Source of the DNA: Magnaporthiopsis rhizophila
Taxonomy: Eukaryota; Ascomycota; Sordariomycetes; Magnaporthales; Magnaporthaceae
Direction of reading: 5' to 3'
NCBI GenBank assembly: GCA_003049465.1
Contig: PYSS01000047.1
Coordinates: 62,001-126,000 of the forward strand
Length of the DNA: 64,000 bases
Shown piece by piece: positions 44,333 through 57,139 of this stretch. The translations under genes and the position numbers were made by a program. The notes below the pieces were generated by a model. The model did not search any database, was not told where the DNA came from, and saw nothing but the letters and a program-made list of their open reading frames with translations. Position 1 is the first letter of the stretch. Each line of letters opens with the position of its first letter.

Positions 44333-46515
44333 ATGTCGGAGACGTTCGAGTTCCAGGCTGAGATCTCTCAGCTGCTCTCGCTCATCATCAACACCGTCTA
44401 CTCCAACAAAGAGATCTTCCTGCGAGAGCTGGTCTCCAACTGCTCAGATGCCCTCGACAAGATCCGCTACGAGGCCCTGTCGGATCCCAGCAAGCTGGAC
44501 TCCGGCAAGGACCTTCGTATCGACATCATCCCCGACAAGGAGAACAAGACCCTGACCATTAGGGACACGGGTATCGGCATGACCAAGGCCGTAAGTATCT
44601 TGCGCTGAACGTGTGCACATCCTGCCAGCCATTGCTCGCTACTAACACGAATGCTTCTTTCCAGGACCTCGTCAACAACCTCGGTACCATCGCCCGCTCG
44701 GGCACCAAGCAGTTCATGGAGGCCCTGACCGCCGGTGCCGATATCTCTATGATTGGCCAGTTCGGTGTTGGTTTCTACTCGGCGTACCTGGTCGCCGACA
44801 AGGTGACCGTCATCTCCAAGCACAACGATGACGAGCAGTACATCTGGGAGTCGAGCGCCGGTGGCACCTTCAACATCACCGCCGACACCGAGGGCGAGCC
44901 CCTTGGCCGCGGCACCAAGATGATCCTGCACCTCAAGGATGAACAGACCGACTACCTTAACGAGAGCAAGATCAAGGAGGTTATCAAGAAGCACTCCGAG
45001 TTCATCTCGTACCCCATCTACCTTCACGTCCTGAAGGAGACCGAGAAGGAGGTTCCCGATGAGGAGGCCACCGAGACCAAGGAGGAGGAGGGTGACGACA
45101 AGAAGCCCAAGATTGAGGAGGTCGATGAGGACGAGGAGGAGAAGAAGCCCAAGACCAAGAAGATCAAGGAGACCAAGATTGAGGAGGAGGAGCTCAACAA
45201 GCAGAAGCCCATTTGGACTCGCAACCCCCAAGATATCACCCAGGAGGAGTACGCTGCCTTCTACAAGTCGCTGTCCAACGACTGGGAGGACCACCTCGGC
45301 GTCAAGCACTTCTCAGTTGAGGGTCAGCTGGAGTTCCGCGCCATCCTCTTCGTTCCCAAGCGCGCTCCCTTCGACCTGTTCGAGACCAAGAAGACCAAGA
45401 ACAACATCAAGCTCTACGTCCGCCGCGTCTTCATCACCGATGACGCCACCGACCTCATTCCCGAGTGGCTCAGCTTCGTCAAGGGTGTTGTCGACTCTGA
45501 GGACCTGCCCCTCAACCTGTCGCGTGAGACGCTGCAGCAGAACAAGATCATGAAGGTCATCAAGAAGAACATCGTCAAGAAGTCGCTTGAGCTGTTCAAC
45601 GAGATCGCCGAGGACAAGGAGCAGTTCGACAAGTTCTACAGCGCCTTCTCCAAGAACCTGAAGCTCGGCATCCACGAGGACTCGCAGAACCGCGGCACCC
45701 TTGCGAAGCTCCTCCGCTTCAACTCGACCAAGTCTGGCGACGAGATGACCTCGCTGTCTGACTACGTCACCCGCATGCCCGAGGTGCAGAAGAACATCTA
45801 CTACATCACTGGCGAGTCCCTCAAGGCCGTCCAGAAGTCTCCCTTCCTCGACTCGCTTAAGGAGAAGAACTTCGAGGTCCTGTTCCTCGTCGACCCCATC
45901 GACGAGTACGCCATGACCCAGCTCAAGGAGTTTGAGGGCAAGAAGCTGGTCGACATCACCAAGGACTTCGAGCTCGAGGAGACCGATGAGGAGAAGGCCC
46001 TCCGCGAGAAGGAAGAGAAGGAGTACGAGGACCTCGCCAAGGCCCTCAAGAACGTCCTTGGAGACAAGGTTGAGAAGGTTGTCGTCTCCCACAAGCTTGT
46101 TGGTGCCCCCTGCGCCATCCGCACTGGCCAGTTCGGCTGGTCCGCCAACATGGAGCGTATCATGAAGGCCCAGGCTCTGCGCGACACCTCCATGTCGAGC
46201 TACATGTCGTCCAAGAAGACGTTCGAGATCTCTCCCAAGAGCAGCATCGTCAAGGAGCTGAAGAAGAAGGTCGAGGCCGACGGCGAGAACGACAAGACTG
46301 TCAAGTCGATCGTCCAGCTGCTGTTCGAGACGTCGCTGCTGGTCTCGGGCTTCACCATCGAGGAGCCCGCCGGCTTCGCCGAGCGCATCCACAAGCTCGT
46401 CTCTCTGGGTCTGAACATCGACGAGGAGCCCGAGGCCTCTTCGGACGCCCCGGCCGCCGATGCTGGCGTGCCTGCCGCCGAGACTGGCGACAGCGCCATG
46501 GAGGAGGTCGACTAA
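44333..46515 (+). CDS. hsp90: Cytosolic Hsp90 chaperone
   Basis: ATP-driven homodimeric chaperone for kinases, receptors and other clients. Exons are 44333-44590 and 44665-46515 (phase 0, 702 residues). The N-terminal ATPase domain shows IFLRELVSNCSDALDKIRYE (catalytic Glu, ATP-binding Asn), DTGIGM and GQFGVGFYSAYLV. A Glu/Lys-rich charged linker (about residues 210-265) is followed by the middle domain with the catalytic-loop motif LPLNLSRETLQQNKI, and a C-terminal dimerisation domain ending in the TPR-binding motif MEEVD, which marks it as cytosolic. Codon use is strongly biased to C/G-ending codons, as for an abundant protein. The single intron after codon 86 splits the ATP-binding region. 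Confidence 0.98.
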
Positions 46516-47759
46516 GCGGCCTGCCCGACTGGCTGACGGCGAAACGGCGCGATGACTTATGGGATTTTCCGAACAAAAGTCTTGGTGTTTCTCTGGAGTT
46601 TGGGGGAATTTGGTGTTTCGGTCTGGCAATAATGAATCCCCCATGCAAAGCTATTGCATGTTGTTTTTAGTGAGCTTTTTAGGCACGGTACATGGTTCCT
46701 TTTTCTCCCTCTCCCTGCCTTTTTCGTCACTGCCATGCACTACATCTCCAACCTTAATTTTTTTCTTTGCTCGCCACATGGCAGCATTTGTTATTAGCAT
46801 CACGGGAGAGAGAATTTGATGCGTTGGTAGATGGTTATTCGCAGGTAGACAGACTACGGAATGGGAATACTTCGTTTAGAACTAGAAGGGTCTGGCGGAC
46901 AAGTGACATGACGATCGCCCGCCATTACAAGTCGAACAGTAAAACACTAGAATAAACTCGCTTGTTTTATTGATTTGTTTACCCATTTTAAACAGTACAG
47001 AACCTAGAAACAAAGGGAAGAAAGAAAAAAAAAAAAAGCTGGCTCAAGCGCTAAAACCACCATGAAGCAAAGCGGAATGAAAGGATCTCTGGACGTTTTG
47101 TAGGAAAAGTAAAAGGATGTGATAAAATTGATGGAGACTAAGGATGAAAAGAAGCGAGAGAAATTAATGGAGGAAAGAAGGGGGAAGATGGTTGAATCAA
47201 AAACGAGGGGTATTTGTTTCTTGTTCTTTGTAAGAGTGGTTCCGCGTGACGGGGCGAGTGCTGACGGAGCAGTAGTGGAGGAGGAGGAGGAGGAGGAAAA
47301 AACAGTGTGACCAAGGGGCGCGCGCCTCGTGTCTGGTTGAACGTGTGGAGGAGGGGTTACAGGGAGGAGACGAAGAAGACGGCAAAGAAAAAGAATGGGA
47401 AAGAGCGAGTGGAAGAGAGAAGAATATCCAAAACGTACCAATTCCCCAAGCGTCTAGATGCCACCCATCCGTTAAACCACGCTCCAGGCCCCTCGCACAT
47501 AACCTTGCAGCTAGCGCATACATCCATTTTCCCCTCCATGTCGTTTGGCGTCTTGTCAAAGTGTATACATCGATACAGTAATATTCGACCTTCCAAATCC
47601 AAGAAAAGAAGAAAAAAAAAAAGAAGAGAAAAAGGGACATAGTAATCTGTGCTTGCCTTTTTTTTTTCTTCCTCCGCCGCTCTACACCAGCAACTACGCC
47701 TCATCGCTCTACCTAGGTGCGCCCTGAGTGAAATCTGTACCCCACGGGGGGTCGGTGCG
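46516..47759. other. Convergent intergenic region
   Basis: 3' flanks of hsp90 (plus) and the kinase gene (minus), 1.24 kb. It contains A-runs near 47026-47037 and 47612-47622 and a GGA repeat at 47277-47296. No gene is supported. Confidence 0.45.
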
Positions 47760-50261
47760 TTACAAAGAGGCGTCGTTCCCCTCGTCCTCGTCGCGGAACC
47801 GGATGCCGCCCTCGACCTTGATGGCGTCGCGAACCCACTCGGACGCGGCCACCTTTTCGACAGACCACCGGCTGCGGGCGCGCTTGAGCAGCCCCTCGGT
47901 GATGTGCATGGCTCCCAAGAGGCCCTTTGACCGGAACATGGCCTCGTCGCCCTCGTGGTCGCCGTCCTCGCCCGCGAAGGCGACCCAGCGCCACTCGACG
48001 CGCGCGATCCGGTGGCTCGTCCGTGACCGCATCCGGTGCGCGCTGTCGGCCCCGTTGACGGTGCCGGGGAGCGGATCAAAGGGCAGCCGGGACTCGAGGA
48101 GCGCGTACAGCAGCACGCCCAACGACCACGCGTCGATGGCACGCCCGTCGTAGGGCTGTCCCATGATCACCTCGGGCGCCGCGTAGTCGTCGGACCCGCA
48201 CCGCGTCTCGAGCTTCTCGTCGTCGGCCACGCGCCGTGACAGGCCCAGGTCGGTCAGCGTCGAGACCGGATATGGGTACGTGGTCCAGTCGATCGAGGGG
48301 TCTGCCAGTTCCCTGGGAGTAAGGTTGACCAGGACATCTACGGCGACCGTCGAAAGCGGGTTAGGTTAGGCTGTGTTGAAGCGATGAAGAGAAACAAAAA
48401 AGGGGAAAGATTGTATGTACTGACTCTCTAGCTTTATGTCTCGGTGGACGATTCGCCGCTCGTGCAGGTACCGAACGGCGCCGACGAGCTCTGAGAATAT
48501 GCGCCGCATCAGGGCCGGGCTCAGCAGCTTCCGGTGGGCGGTTGCGACATCGAACAGATCGCCACCCGGACAGTAGCTCAGGATGAGTATGGCGCGCGTG
48601 GGCTCGATGTTCCAGGCGCGTAGGTGCACGAGCGACGGGTGGTGGATGGACTGCATGATCTCGAGTTCGCGCTTGAGGCTCATCTCGACCCTGTCCTCGG
48701 ACGCCCCGCCCTTGGGCCCGTGTTCGCACACCTTGACCGCGACCAGTGTCCTGCGGTCGTACCTCTGGTGGGGAGGGGGCCGCAGTGTCTGCTGTTGGTC
48801 CGGGTCCCCGCCTCCGCTCTCGTCCTCCTCGTCGATCTCAGGTGGCGCACTGGTTGCCAGCATGACACGGCTGAAGGTGCCCTGACCGAGCATCTTGACG
48901 GCACGCCACCTGCGCATCTTGCCGTCACGGCGGTTATGTGCCTCGAAGTACTCGTAGCGGCGGCTGGCCTGTGGGGTTGACGAGGACTGGCCGCTAGCGG
49001 CCGAGGTGGTGGACGAAGATGAGGACGACTCGCCCGCGCTGAGCGACGACTCACTCGGGGGCGGCGTGGGCGGCTTCTCGACCGGCGTGAGTCCACGAGC
49101 TGCCGAGAGGTGAGGCTCGCGGCGCAGGTGCAGGGCGTCCTCGGCCGGGGCCTTGACGCTGCCGCGCGACCCCGTCACCGTGAGCATACGCTTGGGGATC
49201 AGCATAGGGTCTGGCGTGTAATCGCTCACGCTCCTATTGCGAGTGTGTACTTGGTGTGTCGTGTTCGTGACCGGAGTCTTGGTGTCGGAACATGCGCCAC
49301 CGCCGCCGCCGCCGCCGGGCGCGCTCCCGGCGCCAGCAGCACTTGCGGACCCATTGCTCTCCAAGCCGAGACCGGCGTAGGCCTTCCTCTTGGTGTTGTT
49401 AGCCAGGGCTGCGGCTATCGACTCGCCGTTGCTAGATACGAGGACAGAATCTGCGCCTGGCGTAGGGAGAGCGGCTTCTCTAGACGGTGGCCTCCCGAAC
49501 CTCCTCCAAGGACCGGGCGAGTCGCCGGCGAGCAGCGGAGACGGTAGCGGAGTCAGATCTCCCATAGCCGCTATTATCGGGCTTGGGTAGGTAGAGCTTG
49601 CGGCCGAGGCGGTGCCGAAGCCCGGGCCAAGACTCGTCTTGAAGCTTGGGGTGCGCGACGGTGGCTTCAGCGATGAAGCCGAGGTTTTGTGTTTGAGGCC
49701 AAAGGTCGAGGCCCTGACTGGGGTCGTGGGCGAGAGGCTCGAGGCCGTGTTCCCAGCGCTATCCCGACGGCTCCGGGCCGTGGTCGCAGCGGCAGAGTCG
49801 ATGTGGGGGCGGGTGGCGGATCCGCTTCGGCGTCCGCTCGAGAGCGGGCTCCGCTGGTAGCGCGGAGACTCGTCGTCCGGCGTCTGGGAGATGTTGTTCC
49901 GCGGCGGGCTCGGCGAGTCGGACGGCGAAGGGGCGATGGTCCTGGAGCGGAACTCGGGGTTGCCAGTGCCAAAGGTTTCGCCACGCGGGAGAGGGGACCG
50001 CGAGCTCGAGGGCGGCGAGGGCGCGTTGAAGTGATCGAGGGCTCGGCGGCTGGTGTCGAGGGTCGGAAAGGCGGCGAGATTGACGTTTGCGTTGTTCGCC
50101 GTGGCATTGTGGTTACTCAGCAGGGCGTCCTGCTGCGAGGCAGGATGAAGCACGGATTGCTGGACGAGGGGGCGTGGCTTGCCATCGGGCCTGGGTACAA
50201 GGGTCGGGAACGGCTCTGGTATGCTCGCTGTAGGGATGGACGTCGGTGTCCCGTCCGTCAT
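47760..50261 (-). CDS. Serine/threonine protein kinase with long disordered N-terminus
   Basis: Minus-strand exons are 50261-48425 and 48337-47760 (804 residues, phase 1). Residues 1 to about 400 are low in hydrophobics and rich in Ser, Pro, Thr and Ala, with many SP and RS sites and a Gly run, so they are probably a phosphorylated regulatory tail. The kinase domain begins at RWRAVKMLGQGTFSRVMLA (Gly loop) with VAVKVCEHG (Lys), RIVHRDIKLENVLVNL (catalytic loop), LTDLGLSR (DLG in place of DFG), CGSDDYAAPEV (activation segment end) and DAWSLGVLLYALLESRLPFD. The intron falls inside the catalytic loop. The general layout suggests a fungal nutrient- or stress-related kinase, but I cannot name the ortholog. 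Confidence 0.85.
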
Positions 50262-52744
50262 GGTTACCGTTAACGCTGATGGATGTGCGGGGCCTGGGGG
50301 GCGAGGACCTGAATCGTGGACGGATGGCTGCCCGTGTAAGCCTAGGTAGGAAGCTAGGGAGGTCTGCGCGGAAGGCCAGAGACAGAAAGAAAGGTAGGCG
50401 GAGAAAGTACAGTGCAGTGCAACGCAAGGAGGAATATGCTTGCAGCAAGGCGCAGCGAGGGAGAGGGTGAGGGATAGATACAGGTGGCTGTATAGAGGTG
50501 GGTGAGTGGAGGGGCAGGGGCGTGCTGTTTGCGAAGGCAGCTCAACAGGACGGCGAAGGCATGGCGAGGGATGAATAACTTGGGCAGGGCGGGCGGGCGA
50601 ACACAGGCAACAAAAGACAGGTGGGTGATAGGCATGTGGATGGGATGGGATGAGGTGGGGGAACAGATCGGGTTTGCGACAAGTGAGCCCTTCGTCTGGT
50701 CTATCTGCTTTGCTTGCAGCTCTCCTGGCCGAGCTGCTTTCCTTGGCCCGCCCGCCTAAGCCTTCGTGCGGTCTGGTGAATTTGTCTTGGGTGCTGCTGC
50801 TACGACATTGCCACCAACACGTCTCGTCTCGCCTGCATCCTCACTAGATGCATGCGCCATGCGCCTGGCCGGGCAGGTGCTACAGTGGCGCGGACATGTC
50901 TCGCTTTGAGAAAGCCTGGTTTTGTTGTTGCGTTGCTCGTCGTGCAACTAACCGTCGGCCAAATATTGAAAGGAGTCGGGAGTGGGAGGAGGGGAGAAAA
51001 TAGGGGGACGGGCGCGGGGAGGGGCAATGCGCAAAAGCCGAGTTGAACGAGATGAATAAAACGCACTCACGTTCGTGGCGTCGTGGACGCGGGACTGGCA
51101 GTTCGGTCAGCTGCCGAGACAGAAACTGGGCTCTGGCACAGATTCTTGCTCTCTCTTTCCGGTGGCGCCCGGACGTTGACGGGATCCAATGGCGGGGGAG
51201 GTGAGGAATTCTGTCGTCGCACGAGGGGATGCGGACTCGTCTTTGAATGCCAACAACCGCCCAGGCTGCGCGCGCGCCTTGCAGAATGGAGGGCGCAGCT
51301 GGAGCGACCAGGCAGGGGAAGGAACGTTTTGCCGTTACGCTTGACGGAGGCTGGACGTGGGGGCTGTGTGGCTTGTTGGTTCCAGCGACGGCTCCAGACT
51401 GTGGGTTTCAGATCAGGCTGTCAACGATCCAAAGATCGTGGTCGACTTGATTGATGGATGGTGAGAACAACAAAAAGAAAAAAAGAAAAAAAAGAAAAAA
51501 AAAAATTAAAAAATTTGCCGTCTACGTCGTCCGTCCAAGCACTAGGTATTCAAAAACGCACCGAACAAGTCATGGCAATGCGGTTAATCAAAAACAGAAC
51601 CTATAGTTAATCTCTCTTCTTTGGGCCATTCCATCAAATCGACACGGTCAGGTGAGCCCAACACAAGGGCGCGCGCAATTTGCTGACCAGTGGGGATAGC
51701 CAGCAAAATTGGGTGGACTTGGACCCCAAGATTAATTGCTTCTTTTTTCCTCTTCGATTTCTTCTCCATCTCAGCCTGCTGCCTGACTCCAGCCCCTCGA
51801 GACGCTTGCAATGCACAGGCAAGCACGGGGAACCATGCAGCGTTGCATCCCTCTCTGACTATGGTGGTTTTTTCTTATTTTTTTTTTTTTTTTTTTTTTT
51901 TATTTGTCTCGCCCGATGCGACAACGGTCAGCAGACTCGTTAGGTCCCTCGGTCCGCTAACCCCCGCCGTTATCCGACCAGGGCGCCAAAATTTTCTCCG
52001 TCCTCGATGGCCAGCCGGCGGCGGCAGCAGCATGGAGCGCGCTAGGAGCACAAGCTCGACCGTTGGTCGGGGCCAAAGATGCCTGGATGGAAGGCTTCCA
52101 TGTTCACCAGCGCCGCGGCGATTGGTTGCTCCAGTGGCTGCGTCAACGTTGCATCATGTCATCGGCCCTAAACTGGTCGAGTCCGGTGGACGCCACGGCA
52201 TGTACGTCAGGGGTGACTAAACAGTTAACGGGACGGGGACCTGACACAGTCCGACCGCCTTTATTTTCTCCTCCATGACCGATGGTGAACCTTATCGATC
52301 CAGCCAGCCAGCCCTGCGACATTGGCATTCCATGACGGCCTACTTGCTCATTCTGACTCGACCTGTCACCTGTCGGCCTCACGTTGCTGCACGGTGGCCA
52401 GCCCGCGGAAGCGATTGGCAGGATGATTTTAAGATGGTGGTCAGCCCCGCCCAGCAGGGGCCTGTCCCCACACGGCCGGCAGCCGAGGCCAGGCTTTGTC
52501 AACAATGCGCTTGTGCTTTTCTTTTTTCTTTTTTTCATGACCATCACATATCAAAAGTATCCAAATTAATTAGGCTGTAGAGATATTCCATGATAGACCT
52601 ACATACTGTGGGTTTCTAGGCTGATATCACAATGATGCTCATTGGAGAGTCTGGACTCTAGGTAGTCGCGCAATCATGTACGCAACCATGGCCTCACTCA
52701 CTCACTCCCCCTTTTTTTCAGGGGGGTAGATGCCAAGAAACGTG
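50262..52744. other. Intergenic region of 2.5 kb, no gene seen
   Basis: Large upstream region of the kinase gene and 3' flank of the monooxygenase. It has an A-rich stretch at 51468-51520 and a T-run of about 24 at 51877-51901. Open frames are short with no recognisable domain. A long leader of the kinase mRNA could lie here. Confidence 0.45.
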
Positions 52745-54614
52745 TCACGCCCCTGTCCCCACGACCCTGCCGACCTGCCACGGGATCCTGCCGACGCGGT
52801 GGTCCGACTCGCCCGCAAAGTCCAGCACGATAGCCCGCTTGACCAAGGGCGCCACCAGCGTGTCGAGCATCATGGCGTCCCCGCCAAGGCAGGGGCTCGC
52901 CGCGTCCACGAGCCGCCACGCCGGGTTCGCCCATGTCACCGTTCGCGTGTAGCCCCACGAGAAATTGAAAGTACGCTCGGCCGTCGCGCGTCTAGCCTTT
53001 TCGTATGGCGCAAACACCTCGGCCGCCAGGCGCGCCTCGCTCGGGTCGTCGTTGTCGTTGCCGTCGTCACCGCCGGGGTGTGCCTTCAGCAGGCGCCGCA
53101 GCCGGTTCGTCAGCTCTACCATGCCCTGGATGCCCGTGTTGAGCCCAAAGGCCGCGTTGGGCGTCATCTTGACGGCTGCGTCCGACGCCAGCACCAGCCG
53201 CCCACGGTGCCACTGGGGCGCCATGCCCTCTTCAAAGTCCACCATGGACGACCGCGTCCGCGCCGCCCACACGTCGCCGAACCTCACAGCGCCACCCGCA
53301 ACCACCGGCCGGTCCGCCACCTCGGCCACGAGGGCCTCGGCATCCTCCGCCGTATAAGGGCTCCAGTTGCCGCCTCCGTTTTTCTTATCGGCAGTAGCCG
53401 CAGGCGCAGCCTGCTTTTGCGCCAGCCAATTCCGGCGGTTCTTGTATACAAAAAAGTACAGGTCGTCCGTCCCGGCCATGACGGTGATCGAGAGCCCCGT
53501 CTCACGCTCCTCCCACACCGTCCCGGGCGGCACGTCCTTGAGCCGGGGGCAGTGCCCGATCACGCCCATGAAGTTGGCCTTCATGACGCCGTCGTCTTGG
53601 CCTTTGGCCGTCGCTTTGGCGCTGCCCTCCCACTTCTTGTCCTCCGCATGCTGCTGCTGCCGTCGCCGACCCGGGAACGTGGCGGAATCTGCCATGAGCC
53701 GGCGCACCACGCTGCGCACGCCGTCGCAGCCCACGACGATGGATCCGCGAACTGAAGAGCCGTCGGCACAGGTGGCGCGCACCCCGCTCGGCGTCGATTC
53801 AATGGCTACCACGGTCTTGTTGACCAACACCCGCTCCTCTTGGCCCGGCAGCCGGCGACGCAGCATGTCGAGCAGCTTTTGCCGGTCGATGAGCATAAAG
53901 GCGTAGCCGTGACTGTGTTTTTTCGTGTCAGTCCCTGTAATGTTACCGTCAAATTGCTCTCGGCTCAAGTCTGACGAGAGAAGCTTGATCCACCGTGCGC
54001 AACACCGTCTGTATCCCCGTCATTTCCGAGGGCAGAAAGTGTGGAGTTGTACGCAAGTGAGACTTGGGAAACAGGACGGCCCGGCCACATGTACAGGATG
54101 TGAGACTGTGGGAGAGCCCGGAACGTCGCGTAACGAACCACAACTGAACCAATGCAGTGGAAGGATGGAAAATGGAGGAGAAAACAGAAAGGGAGAAAGC
54201 TGACTTATGCCGTATCCGCTCCATCATGTCGCTCTTGGCGGCGAGGCTGCCGTCGCGGCGTATGTTGTGCTTGGAGCGCAGCGGTATGTGCATGGCCTCG
54301 GCCTCAGCCAGCAGACCCAGCTGGTCTAGGACGCGGCAGCTGCTCGGCCAGAATGCCAACGCCGCGCCCTCCAGCACGCCGCCCGACGGCCGCCGTTCCA
54401 ACACCACCCAGTCGATCCCAGCCCGCGCCAGCATGTGCGCCATCAGCAGGCCGGCCGGCCCGCCGCCGACAATGACGACGCGGAACCGGCGCCTTTCATC
54501 TCCTGCTTCGTGTGGTGGTAGTGGTGAAGGTGATGGTGAGGCAGGTTCCTCTTGCTTCTGCTGCTGCTGCGGCGTGGCTACTGCTGCTGGCGGGGCGGCT
54601 GGGCTGGAAGCCAT
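52745..54614 (-). CDS. FAD-dependent monooxygenase (aromatic hydroxylase type)
   Basis: Class A flavoprotein monooxygenase. Minus-strand exons are 54614-54205 and 53912-52745 (525 residues, phase 2). The intron is 292 bp, long for this region, so a further small exon inside it cannot be excluded. Signatures are the Rossmann motif FRVVIVGGGPAGLLMAHML, the middle motif VVGCDGVRSVVRRLMAD, and the second FAD motif GRLVLASDAAVKMTPNAAFG, with Ser-Asp where GD is usual. It is preceded by a Gln/Pro/Ser-rich N-terminal stretch of about 45 residues. Substrate is unknown. No other secondary-metabolism gene flanks it, so a cluster role is not indicated. Confidence 0.82.
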
Positions 54615-57139
54615 GGCTGCGCAAAGTCTGTCTCGTCCGCTGAGAATGATGGAGGCAATGTTCGTGGTTTTTTTTTTTTTTTTTTTTTTTTTTTCCCGAG
54701 GCGAGGTCAGCAAAAATACATTGGATAGGTATGGTTCCTCTCATGCTGAGCGGCCTACTCACCGGACATGTGCCCCCATCCATGATCTTGTCAAAGGACA
54801 GTGNTGAGGGGTCGAGTGCACCCAGGGTGAAGGAAGCCTGTTTCTTATACACCCCGCCAGAGCCCGTTGCCGCCAGCGCAGGCAACCTGTGTGGGACCTA
54901 TCGTACGTTCGGCCGAGCGGAGTGAAGAGGACTAAGAGTGAGGGGAGAGCAAAAGCAAACAGATCTGTGGTCGTGTGATCTTGAGGGTGGGTGATCTAGG
55001 TTAGACGCATGCAGATACGGCCGAGAAGCCGTATAGGGAATACTGTACGCCCGTCGATAGCGTGCTTGATGAAGAAACGTGATGGGTGGTGCTCCTCAAG
55101 GAAATACGGGCTAAATGCCACCAGCTGCAGGTTGGCCCATTGTGCGGGGGGCGAGGCGGGCAGTTGGTTGTTGGTGTTTGTTCTCCTTGCTATCAAGCCC
55201 ACCACACATATGGCGGGGCCGAGGCCCGGGGGTCCAGGCGTTCATGTGGCAGGCGCCGCCCAAGTCCTCGTTCGGGCCAGGCATGTCCGGGCGAGGTTGT
55301 TGGTTGAAGGAGGTTCCATCGTCAGAAGGACCAGGCATATACGTCCCAGTAAAGGAGCAGGAGGGTCCCCCCATGCGCGCTAGGGAACAAAAAAAAAACT
55401 ATGGGGTCAGGTTACCATCGGATTGCATCCTTCCTTGGCTGGACATGATGAGTCCCGAGTTGATCGCTGCAGGACGGGGAGATATCTGGGCAAATTGACT
55501 GCATATGTGTGTGTCTGCTGCAGGTCACGGATAATATCTTGGCCTCACACGTTGGCAGGCAACGCTATTTGGTTTAAGCAGGTGGTAGGTACAGGGTTTC
55601 TCCCGGTGGCGTATCGTAGAACTGGTAAAGGCCAATCGAGCTTGGCAAGGGTGAGACGAGACGAGGCCAAGGTGGCACTGACGACCTTGTCCCAATAGCC
55701 CTTTGAAGCCGCGAAGAACAATTACTACACGACCGTGGCAACCCTCGCCTCGCATGGCAGGAGGATCGTTACAGACTGCACTGCGTTGTTCATCGTGGCA
55801 GCCGGACATAAGACTAGTGTGGCGTCCCAGACCGGAGATAGCCATCAAGGCCGGGAGGTGCAGACGCTGATCGGTCTGTGAAATATTGTATCTGCGAGGT
55901 GTGGGCTAAATGATGGTTGAGGACGAGTCGGAGGTTAAGAACGGCCAAGAGCGGGCAGGCATTTAAGAAGCAACGAACGTGGGCAAAATACTTGCCTTCG
56001 TCCAAAGTGGCCGCCCCTCCATCTCCACCCACGTCTCCGCCATCTTAATCAGGGACACGTGCGCATGAGGCCTCGGGAGATGAGAGTCGAAATTGTATAC
56101 CAAGTACCATTGGATATTATGTATGTGTATCTATGCGTTTAGCTGGTCGGGGAACGTCAGCGTCGGGGGTCCACTGTTGCTTGCTCGCCGAAGCCGAAGC
56201 CGAGAATGATTTAGCTACAATGCATGCAGGTTCCTTTTCGCACAACCAACCAATCGCTCGCGAGGGAGCGGTCATTGAGCAATCCCAATCGTTCCCATCC
56301 TGACTTCCTGCCCGACAAGGTAATCGCGACCACCCGCGACGTAGTTCAGAAGCTTGCACTCTATTTGCCAGACCTGGGTTAGCGACCCGACAAGGTATGT
56401 GTGGGGCTCCACGCTCCTGATAGTCTGGCCCCGACCACCCATTGGGCAGATATAATGGCGCTAATGGCGAGGCTGGCAGAAAAAACGCACTAGGTATGTC
56501 GGTAGCAACCAGGGCTCTCGCCGACCCTCCTCCCCTGCTTGTTGCCATACATGATATCCGACCGATCCGGGTGTCTTGCCAGGCAGCCATTGGACATGAT
56601 CGACAGTTCCCGGCGCCGGTTTTGGTCGCCTGTGCGAAAGGAAGGCCGATGGTGGTCGAGTCGCGTCGAGCACGTCCCGGCACGCATTGGCCATGGCGAG
56701 CGGGTATACGTCCGAGGGTCGTATGACAACAGGACGGGGGAGGATCACATAGCGTGGCCAAGCTGCCATTGGCGCTGTCGTGGGGCTGAGGCTGCCTGGG
56801 CGCTCTTTCGGCTCTCTCCACTCTAGAGTCTGCTGCTATTTCGGTCCCAAGTGTCCATCCATCCTGTTGGCGCGTGGCCGCCGCGGCTCCGTTGATCCCT
56901 TGTAGAGAGCGTGGCGAGGCGGTTCGGATAGCGTGTTTCGTAGCACCTCGAGGCATTGTATGCCCCCTGTTCCACGTCCTCCTCACAATCCGAGAAGGAA
57001 TTCGGGCCCTGGATTAGATCCGTGTTGTGCGTTCCGCTTTGTGTGTGGGTGTGGGCGTGGGTGGGTGGTACACCAAACAGGCTGCTTCGTGGATCGCCAG
57101 GTTACACTGGCAAGCGAAGGGGCCTTTGCTGACTGGGGT
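54615..57139. other. Intergenic region of 2.5 kb
   Basis: No complete gene is supported. It contains a T-run of about 24 at 54669-54694, a single N at about 54804, and a possible orphan exon on the minus strand (54885 to about 54762) with a strong GTGAGT donor. A long minus-strand frame at 56986-56117 has no domain and an unusual composition; I treat it as chance. Confidence 0.4.

Noticed and set aside
45313..46644. 443-codon open frame opposite hsp90, rich in Leu, Val and Asp
   Set aside because: Exact antisense shadow of a highly codon-biased hsp90 exon.
48360..48372. TTAGG-like words in the kinase intron as telomeric repeat
   Set aside because: Only two short copies, within an intron; chance.
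56117..56986. Long minus-strand open frame of 289 codons
   Set aside because: No domain, many Cys/Arg/Trp in random-looking order, no credible start context or neighbours; open frame likely reflects GC content.
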